Origin: an uncultured Microbacterium sp.
GTDB lineage: Bacteria > Actinomycetota > Actinomycetes > Actinomycetales > Microbacteriaceae
Reading direction: 5' to 3'
DNA: 64,000 nucleotides
Assembly: GCF_900078385.1 (NCBI RefSeq)
Contig: NZ_FLQR01000001.1
Span: 248,001 to 312,000 of the forward strand
Shown one piece after another: positions 38,551 to 47,289 of this stretch. The notes beneath the pieces were generated by a model. The model had not been told where the DNA came from. It made no database searches and was given only the letters and a program-made list of their open reading frames with translations. Every line of letters begins with the position of its first letter. The first letter of the stretch is position 1. Position numbers and translations under genes: made by a program.

Positions 38551-39999
38551 TCAGTGGGTGTCCTCGGCCTCGATCTCGGTGCGGTCGCCGGACCAGAGGG
38601 TGTGGAAGGTCCCTTCTCTGTCGGTGCGCTTGTAGGTGTGGGCGCCGAAGAAGTCGCGCTGTCCTTGGATGAGGGCGGCGGGGAGGCGGTCGGCGCGGAG
38701 TCCGTCGTAGTAGGCGAGGGAGGAGGAGAACGCGGGGGCGGGGATGCCGGCGGTCGCGGCGGTGGCGACGATGTTCCGCCAGGCGCTCTGGGCGCGGGAG
38801 AGCGCATCGACGAAGTACGGTGCGGTCAGCAGTACCGGCAGAGTCGCGTCGGCGTTGTAGGCGTCGGAGATGCGGTTCAGGAACTGGGCGCGGATGATGC
38901 AGCCGCCGCGCCAGATCTTCGCGATCGCGCCGAGGTCGATGCTCCAGTCGTATTCGGCGGCGCCGGCGCGGATCTCATCGAACCCCTGGGAGTAGGCGAC
39001 GATCTTCGACGCGTAGAGGGCGAGGCGGACGTCTTCGATGAACGCGTCCGCGTCCTCGACCTCGAGGTCCTCTTCGGCGCCGGGCAGGCCCAGCGACACC
39101 TGACGCTGTTCGGGGTGCGAGGAGAGGGAGCGGGCGAAGACGGCTTCGGCGATGCCGGAGACGGGGGTGCCGAGGTTCAGGGCGGTCTGCACGGTCCACG
39201 CGCCGGTGCCCTTCGCGCCGGCCTGGTCCAGGATCACGTCGACCAGCGGCAGGCCGGTGTCGGCGTCGACCTGGCGGAGCACCTCGGCGGTGATCTCGAT
39301 CAGGTAGGACTCCAGCTCCCCGGTGTTCCATTCCGCGAACACGTCCGCGATCTCGGCGGGGGTCTTGCCGGTCCCGCGGCGGATCAGGTCGTAGGCCTCG
39401 GCGATGAGCTGCATGTCGGCGTACTCGATGCCGTTGTGCACCATCTTCACGAAGTGCCCGGCCCCGTCGTGTCCGACGTGCGTGACGCACGGTTCGCCCT
39501 CCGCGACCGCCGCGATGGATTTCAGGATCGGGCCGAGGGTGACCCAGGACTCATCCGACCCGCCGGGCATGATCGAGGGGCCCAGGAGGGCGCCCTCCTC
39601 ACCGCCGGAGATCCCGGCGCCGACGAAGTTGATCCCGGTCTCCCGGACCGTCTTCTCCCGGCGGATCGTGTCGGTGAACAGCGCGTTCCCGCCGTCCACG
39701 ATGATGTCACCCGGCTCGAACACCCCCGTCAGCGCGTCGATCACCGCATCCGTCCCGGCCCCGGCTTTGACCATGATGATCGCCGTCCGCGGCTTCACCA
39801 GCGACGCCGCGAACTCCTCGTAGGAGAACGCCGGCACGAACCCGGCCTCCGGATGCGCGGTGACCAGCTCATCCGTCTTGGACCGCGACCGGTTGAACAC
39901 CGCGACGGTGTTCCCCTCACGGCTGGCGAGGTTGCGGGCCAGATTCGAACCCATGACGGCGAGTCCGACGACTCCGATGTTCGCGCTTGCTTCGGGCAC
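38551..39999 (-). CDS. gnd: 6-phosphogluconate dehydrogenase (decarboxylating)
   Basis: 482 residues. NADP-binding GVVGLAVMGSNLARNLA, FNRSRSKTDEL at the second strand, and the substrate motif AGISGGEEGALLGPSIMPGG. HNGIEYADMQLIAEAY and the C-terminal IWRGGCIIRAQFLN complete the family pattern. GTG 39999 follows GAGGAG at 8 bases. Divergent from gntK, which makes its substrate, so the pair completes the gluconate branch of the pentose phosphate pathway. Confidence 0.95.
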   Translation of the reverse strand: MPEASANIGVVGLAVMGSNLARNLASREGNTVAVFNRSRSKTDELVTAHPEAGFVPAFSYEEFAASLVKPRTAIIMVKAGAGTDAVIDALTGVFEPGDIIVDGGNALFTDTIRREKTVRETGINFVGAGISGGEEGALLGPSIMPGGSDESWVTLGPILKSIAAVAEGEPCVTHVGHDGAGHFVKMVHNGIEYADMQLIAEAYDLIRRGTGKTPAEIADVFAEWNTGELESYLIEITAEVLRQVDADTGLPLVDVILDQAGAKGTGAWTVQTALNLGTPVSGIAEAVFARSLSSHPEQRQVSLGLPGAEEDLEVEDADAFIEDVRLALYASKIVAYSQGFDEIRAGAAEYDWSIDLGAIAKIWRGGCIIRAQFLNRISDAYNADATLPVLLTAPYFVDALSRAQSAWRNIVATAATAGIPAPAFSSSLAYYDGLRADRLPAALIQGQRDFFGAHTYKRTDREGTFHTLWSGDRTEIEAEDTH

Positions 40000-40034
40000 T
40001 GTGGGACTCCTCGAGGTGTGCGGGGGACCGTTTC

Positions 40035-40040
40035 AGCGTA
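40035..40040 (-). promoter_or_regulatory. -10 of gnd
   Basis: The minus strand reads TACGCT, giving a leader of about 27 bases that includes the GAGGAG ribosome-binding site. Confidence 0.4.
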
Positions 40041-40084
40041 CCGGTGCTCCCGGATCGTCCGCCGCCGCATGACAGGATGCGGTC

Positions 40085-40597
40085 ATGCGGATCGTCGTGA
40101 TGGGGCCCAGCGGCTCGGGCAAGTCGCTCGTCGGAGCAGCGTTGGCCGCTCAGGTGCGCGCGCGTTTCGTGGACGGCGACGACCTGCACCCCGCGGCGAA
40201 CGTCGCGAAGATGGCCGCCGGAGCTCCGCTGACGGATGCCGACCGGGAACCCTGGCTCGACATCGTCGGCATCGTGCTCGCCCGCGAGCCGCACCTCGTC
40301 GTCGCCTGCTCGGCGCTGCGTCGCGTCTACCGGGACCGCATTCGGGCGGCCGCGCCCGATGCCGTGTTCGTCGAACTCGTCGTACCGGTGGCCGAGCTCG
40401 CGCAGCGCATGTCGCGGCGTGACCACTTCATGCCGCCGGCGCTCCTGGACTCGCAGCTCGCCGTGCTCGAGCCGCTCGCGGCGGACGAGCCGGGCGTGCG
40501 GATCGCGAACGATGCCGACCTCGTGTCGGTGGTGGAGCGTGCGGCGTCGCTGCTCAAGCGCCGCCTCGGCGGTGACGGGCCTCAGTCCTTGCGGTAG
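40085..40597 (+). CDS. gntK: Gluconokinase
   Basis: 170 residues. P-loop MGPSGSGKSLVGAALA, DGDDLHPAANVAKMAAG for gluconate binding, and the LID region SRRDHFMPPALLDSQLAVLE. Phosphorylates gluconate to 6-phosphogluconate, used by the divergent gnd. Has no Shine-Dalgarno; CAGGAT six bases before the ATG is a weak leaderless-type -10. The last 16 bp overlap a convergent 40-codon gene. Confidence 0.94.
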   Translation: MRIVVMGPSGSGKSLVGAALAAQVRARFVDGDDLHPAANVAKMAAGAPLTDADREPWLDIVGIVLAREPHLVVACSALRRVYRDRIRAAAPDAVFVELVVPVAELAQRMSRRDHFMPPALLDSQLAVLEPLAADEPGVRIANDADLVSVVERAASLLKRRLGGDGPQSLR

Positions 40598-40704
40598 GAG
40601 GTGCGTCCCATCGACCACAGGGCGCCGGCGGCGCCGACGGTCGCGACGACGGTCATGAGGCCGATGATCCAGCCGAGCGCGTGCGACATCCAGCCGTATT
40701 CCAT
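40582..40704 (-). CDS. 40-residue single-pass membrane microprotein
   Basis: The minus strand from ATG 40704 encodes MEYGWMSHALGWIIGLMTVV then a small-residue helix and a polar end, SMGRTSYRKD. One membrane helix is predicted at about 9-31, with a basic C-terminus that should face the cytosol. GGAGGAGACCC directly before the ATG is one of the best ribosome-binding sites in the window, and the codons have the GC-rich third positions of the neighbours. Function unknown. It overlaps the gntK 3' end by 16 bp. Confidence 0.7.
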   Translation of the reverse strand: MEYGWMSHALGWIIGLMTVVATVGAAGALWSMGRTSYRKD

Positions 40705-40755
40705 GGGTCTCCTCCGTCGTCCGATCTGACGTCCTCATCGTATCGGGCGCGCTGA

Positions 40756-40761
40756 TAGACT
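40756..40761 (+). promoter_or_regulatory. -10 of rplY with long leader
   Basis: TAGACT gives a leader of about 135 bases before ATG 40903, unusually long here. The leader holds a small hairpin, GGGCC/GGCCC at 40872-40886, just ahead of AAGGAG, and a 33-codon frame (ATG 40812) that runs across the rplY start. Either could regulate translation. Confidence 0.5.
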
Positions 40762-40902
40762 GAGGGACAACTTCGGCGAGGGGTGCACACGCATCCGTGA
40801 TCGACGCGGTGATGCAGGCTTCGCGGCTTTCCTCACGCGCATGCGTTCGAGTCGAGACACAGACCACATCTGGGCCGCGAGGGCCCCACAAGGAGAACAA
40901 CC

Positions 40903-41538
40903 ATGTCGACTGAGACCGACACCAAGGTCATCGCCGAGCTGCGTGACAGCTTCGGCAAGGGCTACGCCCGTCGCCTCCGCGCCGCCGGCAAGATCCCCGC
41001 CGTCATCTACGGACACGGGACCACGCCCGTCCACGTCGCCCTGCCCGGCCACCAGGTCGCGCTGCTCATCCGCCGCGCGAACGCCGTGCTCGAGCTCGAG
41101 GTCGACGGCACGCAGCAGCTCACGCTCGTGAAGGACGTGCAGAAGGACCCGGTGCACCAGATCATCGAGCACATCGACCTGCTCGTCGTGAAGAAGGGCG
41201 AGAAGATCCAGGTCGACGTGCCCATCGTCGTCACGGGTGAGTCCTTCGCCGGCACGATCGTCAACCTCGACAACACCACGGTGCTGCTCGAGGTCGAGGC
41301 CACGCACATCCCGCAGAACATCGAGGTCGACGTCGAGGGCCTCGAGGAGGGCGCGCACATCACGGCCGCCGACCTCAAGCTGCCCAAGGGCTCCGCGCTC
41401 GTCACCGACGGCGAGACCCTCATCGTGGCGATCACCACTCCGGCCGCCCCGACCGCCGACGACGAGGCCGCCGACGCCGCCTCCGCCGCCGCCGGCGAGG
41501 AGTCCGGGGCCGAGTCCGCCGAAGCGGCCTCCGAGTAA
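40903..41538 (+). CDS. rplY: 50S ribosomal protein L25/general stress protein Ctc
   Basis: 211 residues: an N-terminal 5S-rRNA-binding L25 domain (RDSFGKGYARRLRAAGKIPAVIYG), a C-terminal TL5 domain (HIDLLVVKKGEKIQVDVPIV), and an acidic alanine-rich tail. The long Ctc form is usual in Gram-positives. AAGGAG lies 8 bases upstream. Followed by pth, a common pairing. Confidence 0.95.
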   Translation: MSTETDTKVIAELRDSFGKGYARRLRAAGKIPAVIYGHGTTPVHVALPGHQVALLIRRANAVLELEVDGTQQLTLVKDVQKDPVHQIIEHIDLLVVKKGEKIQVDVPIVVTGESFAGTIVNLDNTTVLLEVEATHIPQNIEVDVEGLEEGAHITAADLKLPKGSALVTDGETLIVAITTPAAPTADDEAADAASAAAGEESGAESAEAASE

Positions 41539-41558
41539 TCCGCACCGCACGTCCCGGG

Positions 41559-41590
41559 GCCCGTCTCCACCGATACTGGTGGCGGCGGGC
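41559..41590 (+). terminator. Stem-loop between rplY and pth
   Basis: Nested arms GCCCG/CGGGC and CCACC/GGTGG with a GATACT loop, 20 bases after the rplY stop. It could attenuate read-through; GATACT may alternatively be a -10 for pth. Confidence 0.35.
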
Positions 41591-41615
41591 TCCGTCGTCG
41601 AAGGGAGAGGGCGCC

Positions 41616-42200
41616 ATGGCCGACACCTGGCTTGTCGTGGGACTGGGCAACCCCGGAGCGCGCTACGAGATGACCCGGCACAACGTGGGGCAGCTCGTCG
41701 TGGACGAGCTCGCCGCGCGACGCTCGGAGACCCTGCGTGCCCACAAGGCGAACGCGCGGGTCGCCGAGACGTGGCTGCGTCCCGGCGCCGCGAAGATCGT
41801 CCTCGCCAAGCCCAACTCCTTCATGAACGTCTCCGGCGGGCCGGTCTCCGCTCTCGCCGCCTTCTACGGCATCCCCGCCGAGCGCGTCGTCGTCATCCAC
41901 GACGAGCTCGACATCCCCTTCGATTCGCTCAAGCTCAAGGTCGGGGGCGGCCACGGCGGTCACAACGGCGTCCGCGACATCGAGAAGGCGCTCGGCACGG
42001 CGGACTTCCCCCGGGTGCGCGTCGGGATCGGCCGCCCGCCCGGCCGGCAGGCCCCCGCCGATTGGGTCCTCGACGCGTTCGGGGGCACGGAGCGCAAGGA
42101 GCTGCCGCTCGTGCTGGCCGACGCCGCCGATGCCGTCGAGCAGCTGATCGACGAAGGCCTCGTCGCCGCGCAGCAGAAGCACCACGCTCCCCGCGCCTGA
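41616..42200 (+). CDS. pth: Peptidyl-tRNA hydrolase
   Basis: 194 residues. Releases stalled peptides from tRNA. VVGLGNPGARYEMTRHNVG contains the catalytic histidine and the conserved asparagines, KPNSFMNVSG and HDELDIPFDSLKLKVGGGHG follow, then RVGIGRPPGRQAPADWVL. AAGGGAGAGGG precedes the ATG. Confidence 0.96.
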   Translation: MADTWLVVGLGNPGARYEMTRHNVGQLVVDELAARRSETLRAHKANARVAETWLRPGAAKIVLAKPNSFMNVSGGPVSALAAFYGIPAERVVVIHDELDIPFDSLKLKVGGGHGGHNGVRDIEKALGTADFPRVRVGIGRPPGRQAPADWVLDAFGGTERKELPLVLADAADAVEQLIDEGLVAAQQKHHAPRA

Positions 42201-42224
42201 GACGCCCGTGTCGGCGGCCGGGCT

Positions 42225-42230
42225 TAGACT
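42225..42230 (+). promoter_or_regulatory. -10 of mfd
   Basis: TAGACT ends six bases before GTG 42237, 25 bases after the pth stop. No ribosome-binding site. Confidence 0.55.
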
Positions 42231-42236
42231 CGTCCG

Positions 42237-45200
42237 GTGACAGTTCCCGGGATCGTGCGCGCCCTCGAGCAGGCGGAGTCCTTCCGGGATGCGATGGGCG
42301 AAGCCGTCGTCGACGGCGAGTTCTCGCTCACCCCGGGCCTGGACGCCCCCGTGCTCGCGGGCCTCCTCGAACGACGCCGCGCCGCCGGCCTGCCGGCCTC
42401 GCTCCTCGTGATCGCCCCGACCGGCCGCCGGGCCGAGAGCGTGGGCACGGCGCTGGAGTGCCTCGTCCCCGGCGCGCTCGTCCTGCACTTCCCGGCGTGG
42501 GAGACGCTCCCGCACGAGCGGCTGAGCCCCAGCGCCGAGACGGTCGGACAGCGCCTCGAGGTCCTCCGCCGCGTCGCCGCCTGGGACGGCACCGTCCCCC
42601 TCATCGTGACGGCCTCGGTGCGCTCCGCGACCCAGCCGCTCGCCTCCGGGCTCGACCGGGCCGGCGTCGTCGAACTCGCGGTCGGCGGGCGCGGTCATGA
42701 CCTGGATGCCGTCATCCGGCGTCTCGTCGAGTTGGCCTACCACCGTGTCGACATGGTCTCCCGGCGCGGCGAGTTCGCCGTGCGCGGCGGCATCCTCGAC
42801 GTCTTCCCGCCGGTCGCCGACCACCCCTACCGGGTGGAGTTCTTCGGCGACGAGATCGATCAGATCCGCGCATTCTCCGTCGCCGACCAGCGCTCCCTCC
42901 CCGGCGCGATCACGGACGTCGTCCTCACGGCGAGCCGCGAGCTGCTGCTGACCCCGGAAGTCCGTCGCCGCGCGGCCGACCTGCAGGGCCGCTTCCCGGG
43001 ACTGCGCGGCATGCTGGAGAAGATGTCCGAGGGCATCCCGGTCGAGGGCATGGAATCGCTCCTCACGGCCCTGGCCGACGCCGTCGTCCCGCTCGTGGAC
43101 TACCTGCCCGCCCGCACCGCCGTCGGCCTCGTCGATCCGGAGCGCGCCGTCGCGCGCGCCGTGACGCTCACAGAGACCAATCGCGAATTCCTCGAGGCGG
43201 CGTGGAGCGCGGCGACCGCGGGCGCCGACACGCCCGTCGATCTCGGCGAGGGCGACTTCCTCACGCTGCCCGCCCTCCGCGAGGCCTCCGCCGCCCGCGG
43301 CGGCGTGTGGTGGACCTTCAGCACGTTCGACTCCGGGGCGGCCGAGATCTCCGCAGACGGTGTCGCCGACGCGCCGGACGGCGCTGTGCTCGTCGTCGGG
43401 TCGGTCGTGCCCTCCTTCCACGGCAACGTCGACGGGGCGTCCGGACACATCGGGGCGCTGCTCGCGGACGGGTGGCGGGTCGTCGTCGTCGCCTCCGGCA
43501 CGGGCCTCGTCGACCGCGCGCGCGACGTCCTCGCCGAGCGCGGCATCGCGGCCCGGACCGTCGAGCGGGTCGATCAGGAGCCGCCGCCGGGCATCGCGGT
43601 CGCCGTCGTCGCGACCTTGGAGAACGGCTTCCAGGCTCCCGAAGCGAAGCTCGCCGTCTTCACGGAGAGCGACTTCTACGGGCGCACGATCGGCTCGGAC
43701 TCGCGCGTCGTGAAGAAGCTCGCGTCGCGCCGCCGGAACGTCGTCGATCCGCTGCAGCTGAAGGCCGGCGACTTCGTCGTGCACACGACGCACGGCATCG
43801 GACGGTTCGTCGAGCTCGTGCAGCGGGAGGTCTCCACGGGCGGGCGGAACGCGGTGAAGACCACGCGTGAGTACCTCGTGCTGGAGTATGCGCCGTCCAA
43901 GCGCGGGTATCCCGGCGACAAGCTCTTCGTCCCCACCGACCAGCTCGACCTGCTCTCGCGCTACGTCGGCGGTGAGGCTCCGACCCTCTCCAAGATGGGC
44001 GGCAGCGACTGGGCGGCCGCCAAGGGCAAGGCCCGCCGCGCCGTGCGCGACATCGCCGTCGAGCTCGTGAAGCTCTACTCGGCGCGCATGGCCGCGAAGG
44101 GGCACGCCTTCGGCCCGGACACTCCGTGGCAGCGAGAGCTGGAGGAGGCGTTCCCCTTCGCGGAGACGCCGGACCAGCTGCAGACGATCGACGAGATCAA
44201 GGCCGACATGGAGCGCCCGATCCCGATGGACCGCCTGCTCTCCGGCGACGTCGGGTTCGGCAAGACGGAGGTCGCGGTCCGCGCCGCGTTCAAGGCGATC
44301 CAGGACGGCAAGCAGGTCGCGATGCTCGTCCCGACGACCCTGCTCGTCAAGCAGCACATCGAGACGTTCACGGAGCGGTTCGCGGGGTTCCCCGTGAAGG
44401 TGCGTGCCCTGTCGCGCTTCCAGACCGACAAGGAGGCGCGCGATACCCTCGACGGCCTCCTCGACGGCACCGTCGACATGGTCATCGGCACCCACCGCAT
44501 CCTGACCGACCAGGTGATCTTCAAGGACCTCGGCCTCATGATCATCGACGAGGAGCAGCGCTTCGGGGTCGAGCACAAGGACAAGCTGAAGAAGCTGAAG
44601 ATGAACGTCGACATCCTCGCGATGAGCGCGACGCCCATCCCGCGGACGCTCGAGATGGCGGTCACCGGCATCCGGGAGATGTCCTCGCTGCAGACGCCGC
44701 CGGAGGACCGGCATCCGATCCTCACGTACGTCGGCCCGCGCAGCGACAAGCAGGTCGCCGCGGCGATCCGCCGCGAACTGCTGCGCGAGGGGCAGATCTT
44801 CTACGTGCACAACCGGGTGCAGTCGATCCAGCGCGTCGCGGCGCAGCTGGCCGAACTCGTCCCCGAAGCGCGCATCGCCGTGGCACACGGCCGGATGGGC
44901 GAGCACGCGCTCGAGCAGGTCGTCGACGACTTCTGGGAGCGCCGCGCCGACGTGCTGGTCTCGACGACCATCATCGAGACGGGCCTGGACATCGCGAACG
45001 CGAACACCATCATCATCGACCGGGCCGACAAGTACGGGCTGAGCCAGCTGCACCAGCTGCGCGGCCGCGTGGGGCGTGCCCGCGAGCGCGCGTACGCGTA
45101 CTTCCTCTATGACGAGATGAAGCCGCTGAGCGAGACGGCCTCCGACCGCCTGGAGACCATCGCGGTCAACAACGACCTGGGCAGCGGGATGCAGGTGGCG

Positions 45201-45845
45201 CTCAAGGACCTCGAGATCCGCGGCGCCGGCAACATGCTCGGCGCCGAGCAGGCCGGCCACATCGCGGGCGTGGGCTTCGACCTGTACCTGCGGATGATCG
45301 GCGAGGCCGTCTCCACCTTCCGCGGCGAGGAGACCGAGGGTCCCGCCGAGCTGCGGCTCGAGCTGCCCGTGGACGCGCGTATCCCGGAGTCGTACATCGA
45401 CAGCGAGCGGCTGCGACTGGAGGCGTATCAGAAGCTCTCCGGGGCGGCGTCGGCCACCGCGAAGGACGAGACCATCGACCTCGTCGTCGAGGAGCTCGTC
45501 GACCGCTACGGCGACCTCCCGCGAGAGGTCGAGGGCCTCATCGCCGTCGCCCGCCTGCGGCGTCGCGCCGCCCGCTCGGGCCTCACGGACGTCGTCGCGA
45601 TGGGACCGAACCTGCGGATCGCGCCCGCGCACCTCCCGGACTCGCTCCGGGTGCGGATGCAGCGGCTGCACCCGAAGGCGAAGATCCTCTCCGGCGGAGA
45701 CGCCATGATCGTGCCCCTGCCGACGGCGGGCGGGGAGAGCGTCGTGGACACCGACCTCATCGCGTGGACGGCGCAGCTGCTGGACCAGCTGTTCCCGCTT
45801 CCGGTCGCGGAGCAGCCGGCCGCGGACGCGACGACGGGCGCCTGA
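42237..45845 (+). CDS. mfd: Transcription-repair coupling factor
   Basis: 1202 residues. Removes RNA polymerase stalled at DNA damage and recruits UvrA. An N-terminal UvrB-like region (EFFGDEIDQIRAF), the RNA-polymerase-binding CarD/RID domain (LKAGDFVVHTTHGIGRFV), then a RecG-like translocase with Walker A SGDVGFGKTEVAVRAA, the DEEQ box and IETGLDIANANTIII. A C-terminal TRCF domain ends the protein. Full length for the family. It converges on the permease gene with 3 bp between stops. Confidence 0.96.
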   Translation: MTVPGIVRALEQAESFRDAMGEAVVDGEFSLTPGLDAPVLAGLLERRRAAGLPASLLVIAPTGRRAESVGTALECLVPGALVLHFPAWETLPHERLSPSAETVGQRLEVLRRVAAWDGTVPLIVTASVRSATQPLASGLDRAGVVELAVGGRGHDLDAVIRRLVELAYHRVDMVSRRGEFAVRGGILDVFPPVADHPYRVEFFGDEIDQIRAFSVADQRSLPGAITDVVLTASRELLLTPEVRRRAADLQGRFPGLRGMLEKMSEGIPVEGMESLLTALADAVVPLVDYLPARTAVGLVDPERAVARAVTLTETNREFLEAAWSAATAGADTPVDLGEGDFLTLPALREASAARGGVWWTFSTFDSGAAEISADGVADAPDGAVLVVGSVVPSFHGNVDGASGHIGALLADGWRVVVVASGTGLVDRARDVLAERGIAARTVERVDQEPPPGIAVAVVATLENGFQAPEAKLAVFTESDFYGRTIGSDSRVVKKLASRRRNVVDPLQLKAGDFVVHTTHGIGRFVELVQREVSTGGRNAVKTTREYLVLEYAPSKRGYPGDKLFVPTDQLDLLSRYVGGEAPTLSKMGGSDWAAAKGKARRAVRDIAVELVKLYSARMAAKGHAFGPDTPWQRELEEAFPFAETPDQLQTIDEIKADMERPIPMDRLLSGDVGFGKTEVAVRAAFKAIQDGKQVAMLVPTTLLVKQHIETFTERFAGFPVKVRALSRFQTDKEARDTLDGLLDGTVDMVIGTHRILTDQVIFKDLGLMIIDEEQRFGVEHKDKLKKLKMNVDILAMSATPIPRTLEMAVTGIREMSSLQTPPEDRHPILTYVGPRSDKQVAAAIRRELLREGQIFYVHNRVQSIQRVAAQLAELVPEARIAVAHGRMGEHALEQVVDDFWERRADVLVSTTIIETGLDIANANTIIIDRADKYGLSQLHQLRGRVGRARERAYAYFLYDEMKPLSETASDRLETIAVNNDLGSGMQVALKDLEIRGAGNMLGAEQAGHIAGVGFDLYLRMIGEAVSTFRGEETEGPAELRLELPVDARIPESYIDSERLRLEAYQKLSGAASATAKDETIDLVVEELVDRYGDLPREVEGLIAVARLRRRAARSGLTDVVAMGPNLRIAPAHLPDSLRVRMQRLHPKAKILSGGDAMIVPLPTAGGESVVDTDLIAWTAQLLDQLFPLPVAEQPAADATTGA

Positions 45846-45848
45846 GCC

Positions 45849-47273
45849 TCAGAGACCGATGGCGCCGGTCGCCAGCAGCACGGCGGCGGTGACGGCCCCG
45901 GCGACCGCGACGGCGAAGACGACCCACTCGGCCGGCGTGAAGACCCGCTCGTCGCGCTCCCGCTTGGCCGCCGCGAACAGCGCCGTCGCCGGCACCAGGA
46001 CGATGAGCGAGAGCAGGACGTAGGTCGCCCCGGCGGCGAGGAGCAGGAACGCCGTATACGCCGTCGCGAGCGCCGAGACGACGACGGCGCCGAGGCGGAG
46101 CGGACCCGGGGTGGTGAGCGCGAGCTTGAGGCCGAACGCCGCGGACAGCAGATACGGGATGAGGATGAGCGCGCCCGTGAGGTCCAGGGCGATGTCGAAC
46201 GCGTTGTCGGAGAACAGGACGACGATCAGCATCAGCTGCGCGAGCGCCGTCGTGATCGTGAGGGCCCCGACCGGGACGTCCTTCGCGTCGGCGCGGCGCA
46301 GCGGGCGGGGGAGCACGCCCGCGCGGGCGGCGACGAGCAGCACCTCGGCGGCCATGAGCGTCCACGCGAGGTAGGCGCCCAGCACCGCGACGATGAGGGC
46401 CACCCCGACGAACACGGCGCCCCACGGACCGACCGCCTCCTCGAGGATCGCGGCCATCGACGGCTGGCGCAGCGCCGCGATCTCGGCGCGCGGCAGCACG
46501 CCGTAGGACACGAGCGTCACGGACGCGAAGACGGCGAGGACGCTCACGAACCCCAGGAGCGTCGCGCGCCCCACGTCGCGGCGGCGCCGGGCGTGGCGGG
46601 AGTAGACGCTCGCGCCCTCGATCCCGATGAACACGAAGACGGTCACGAGCAGCGTCGAGGTGACCTGGTCCCACAGCGGCGGGCCATCCACGCCGCCCGT
46701 CCAGTTCCCGGCGAAGACGGCCGGGTCGAACGCGAACAGGCACAGCACGACGAAGAGCACGATCGGGGCGACCTTCGCGATCGTCACGACGCGGTTCAGC
46801 GCCGCCGCCTGCGTCACCCCGCGCCGGATGAGCCCGTAGAAGAGCCACAGGCCGGCAGACGCCACGAGGATCGCCGCCGGGGTGTCGCCCTCGCCGAGGG
46901 CGGGGAAGACGGCGCCGAGCGTGGTCGTGACGAACACCCAGTAGAAGACGTTGCCGGCGACCGCGCTCGCCCAGTATCCGAAGGCCGAGACGAACCCCAG
47001 GTAGTCGCCGAAGCCCGCCTTCGCGTACGCGAACACGCCGGCGTCCAGGTGCGGCGCCTGCACGGCGAGGCGCTGGAAGACCAGCGCCAGCATGAGCGTT
47101 CCCGTCCCGGCGAGCGCCCAGGCGAGCAGGGACCCCGCGACACCCGCCGAGGCCGCGAACTGGCCGGGCAGCGAGAAGACGCCGGCACCGACCATCGAGC
47201 CGACGACGAACGTCGACAGGGTGAGGGTGGAGACCTTGGCGGGGGAGCCGGCCGGAGCGGGCGTCGCTGTCAC
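45849..47273 (-). CDS. APC-superfamily basic amino acid antiporter (ArcD-like)
   Basis: 474 residues with about 12 membrane helices. STFVVGSMVGAGVFSLPGQF is the first-helix substrate motif, and FIGIEGASVYSRHARRR matches the arginine/ornithine-antiporter subfamily. Exchange of basic amino acids is inferred. GTG 47273 is 16 bases after the gdhA stop, so the two are co-transcribed, linking amino acid transport with glutamate metabolism. Confidence 0.85.
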   Translation of the reverse strand: MTATPAPAGSPAKVSTLTLSTFVVGSMVGAGVFSLPGQFAASAGVAGSLLAWALAGTGTLMLALVFQRLAVQAPHLDAGVFAYAKAGFGDYLGFVSAFGYWASAVAGNVFYWVFVTTTLGAVFPALGEGDTPAAILVASAGLWLFYGLIRRGVTQAAALNRVVTIAKVAPIVLFVVLCLFAFDPAVFAGNWTGGVDGPPLWDQVTSTLLVTVFVFIGIEGASVYSRHARRRRDVGRATLLGFVSVLAVFASVTLVSYGVLPRAEIAALRQPSMAAILEEAVGPWGAVFVGVALIVAVLGAYLAWTLMAAEVLLVAARAGVLPRPLRRADAKDVPVGALTITTALAQLMLIVVLFSDNAFDIALDLTGALILIPYLLSAAFGLKLALTTPGPLRLGAVVVSALATAYTAFLLLAAGATYVLLSLIVLVPATALFAAAKRERDERVFTPAEWVVFAVAVAGAVTAAVLLATGAIGL

Positions 47274-47289
47274 GCTGTCACCCCGCGCC

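Noticed and set aside
40812..40914. The upstream frame of rplY as an independent gene
   Set aside because: No ribosome-binding site, no recognisable protein and it overlaps rplY; kept only as a possible leader element.
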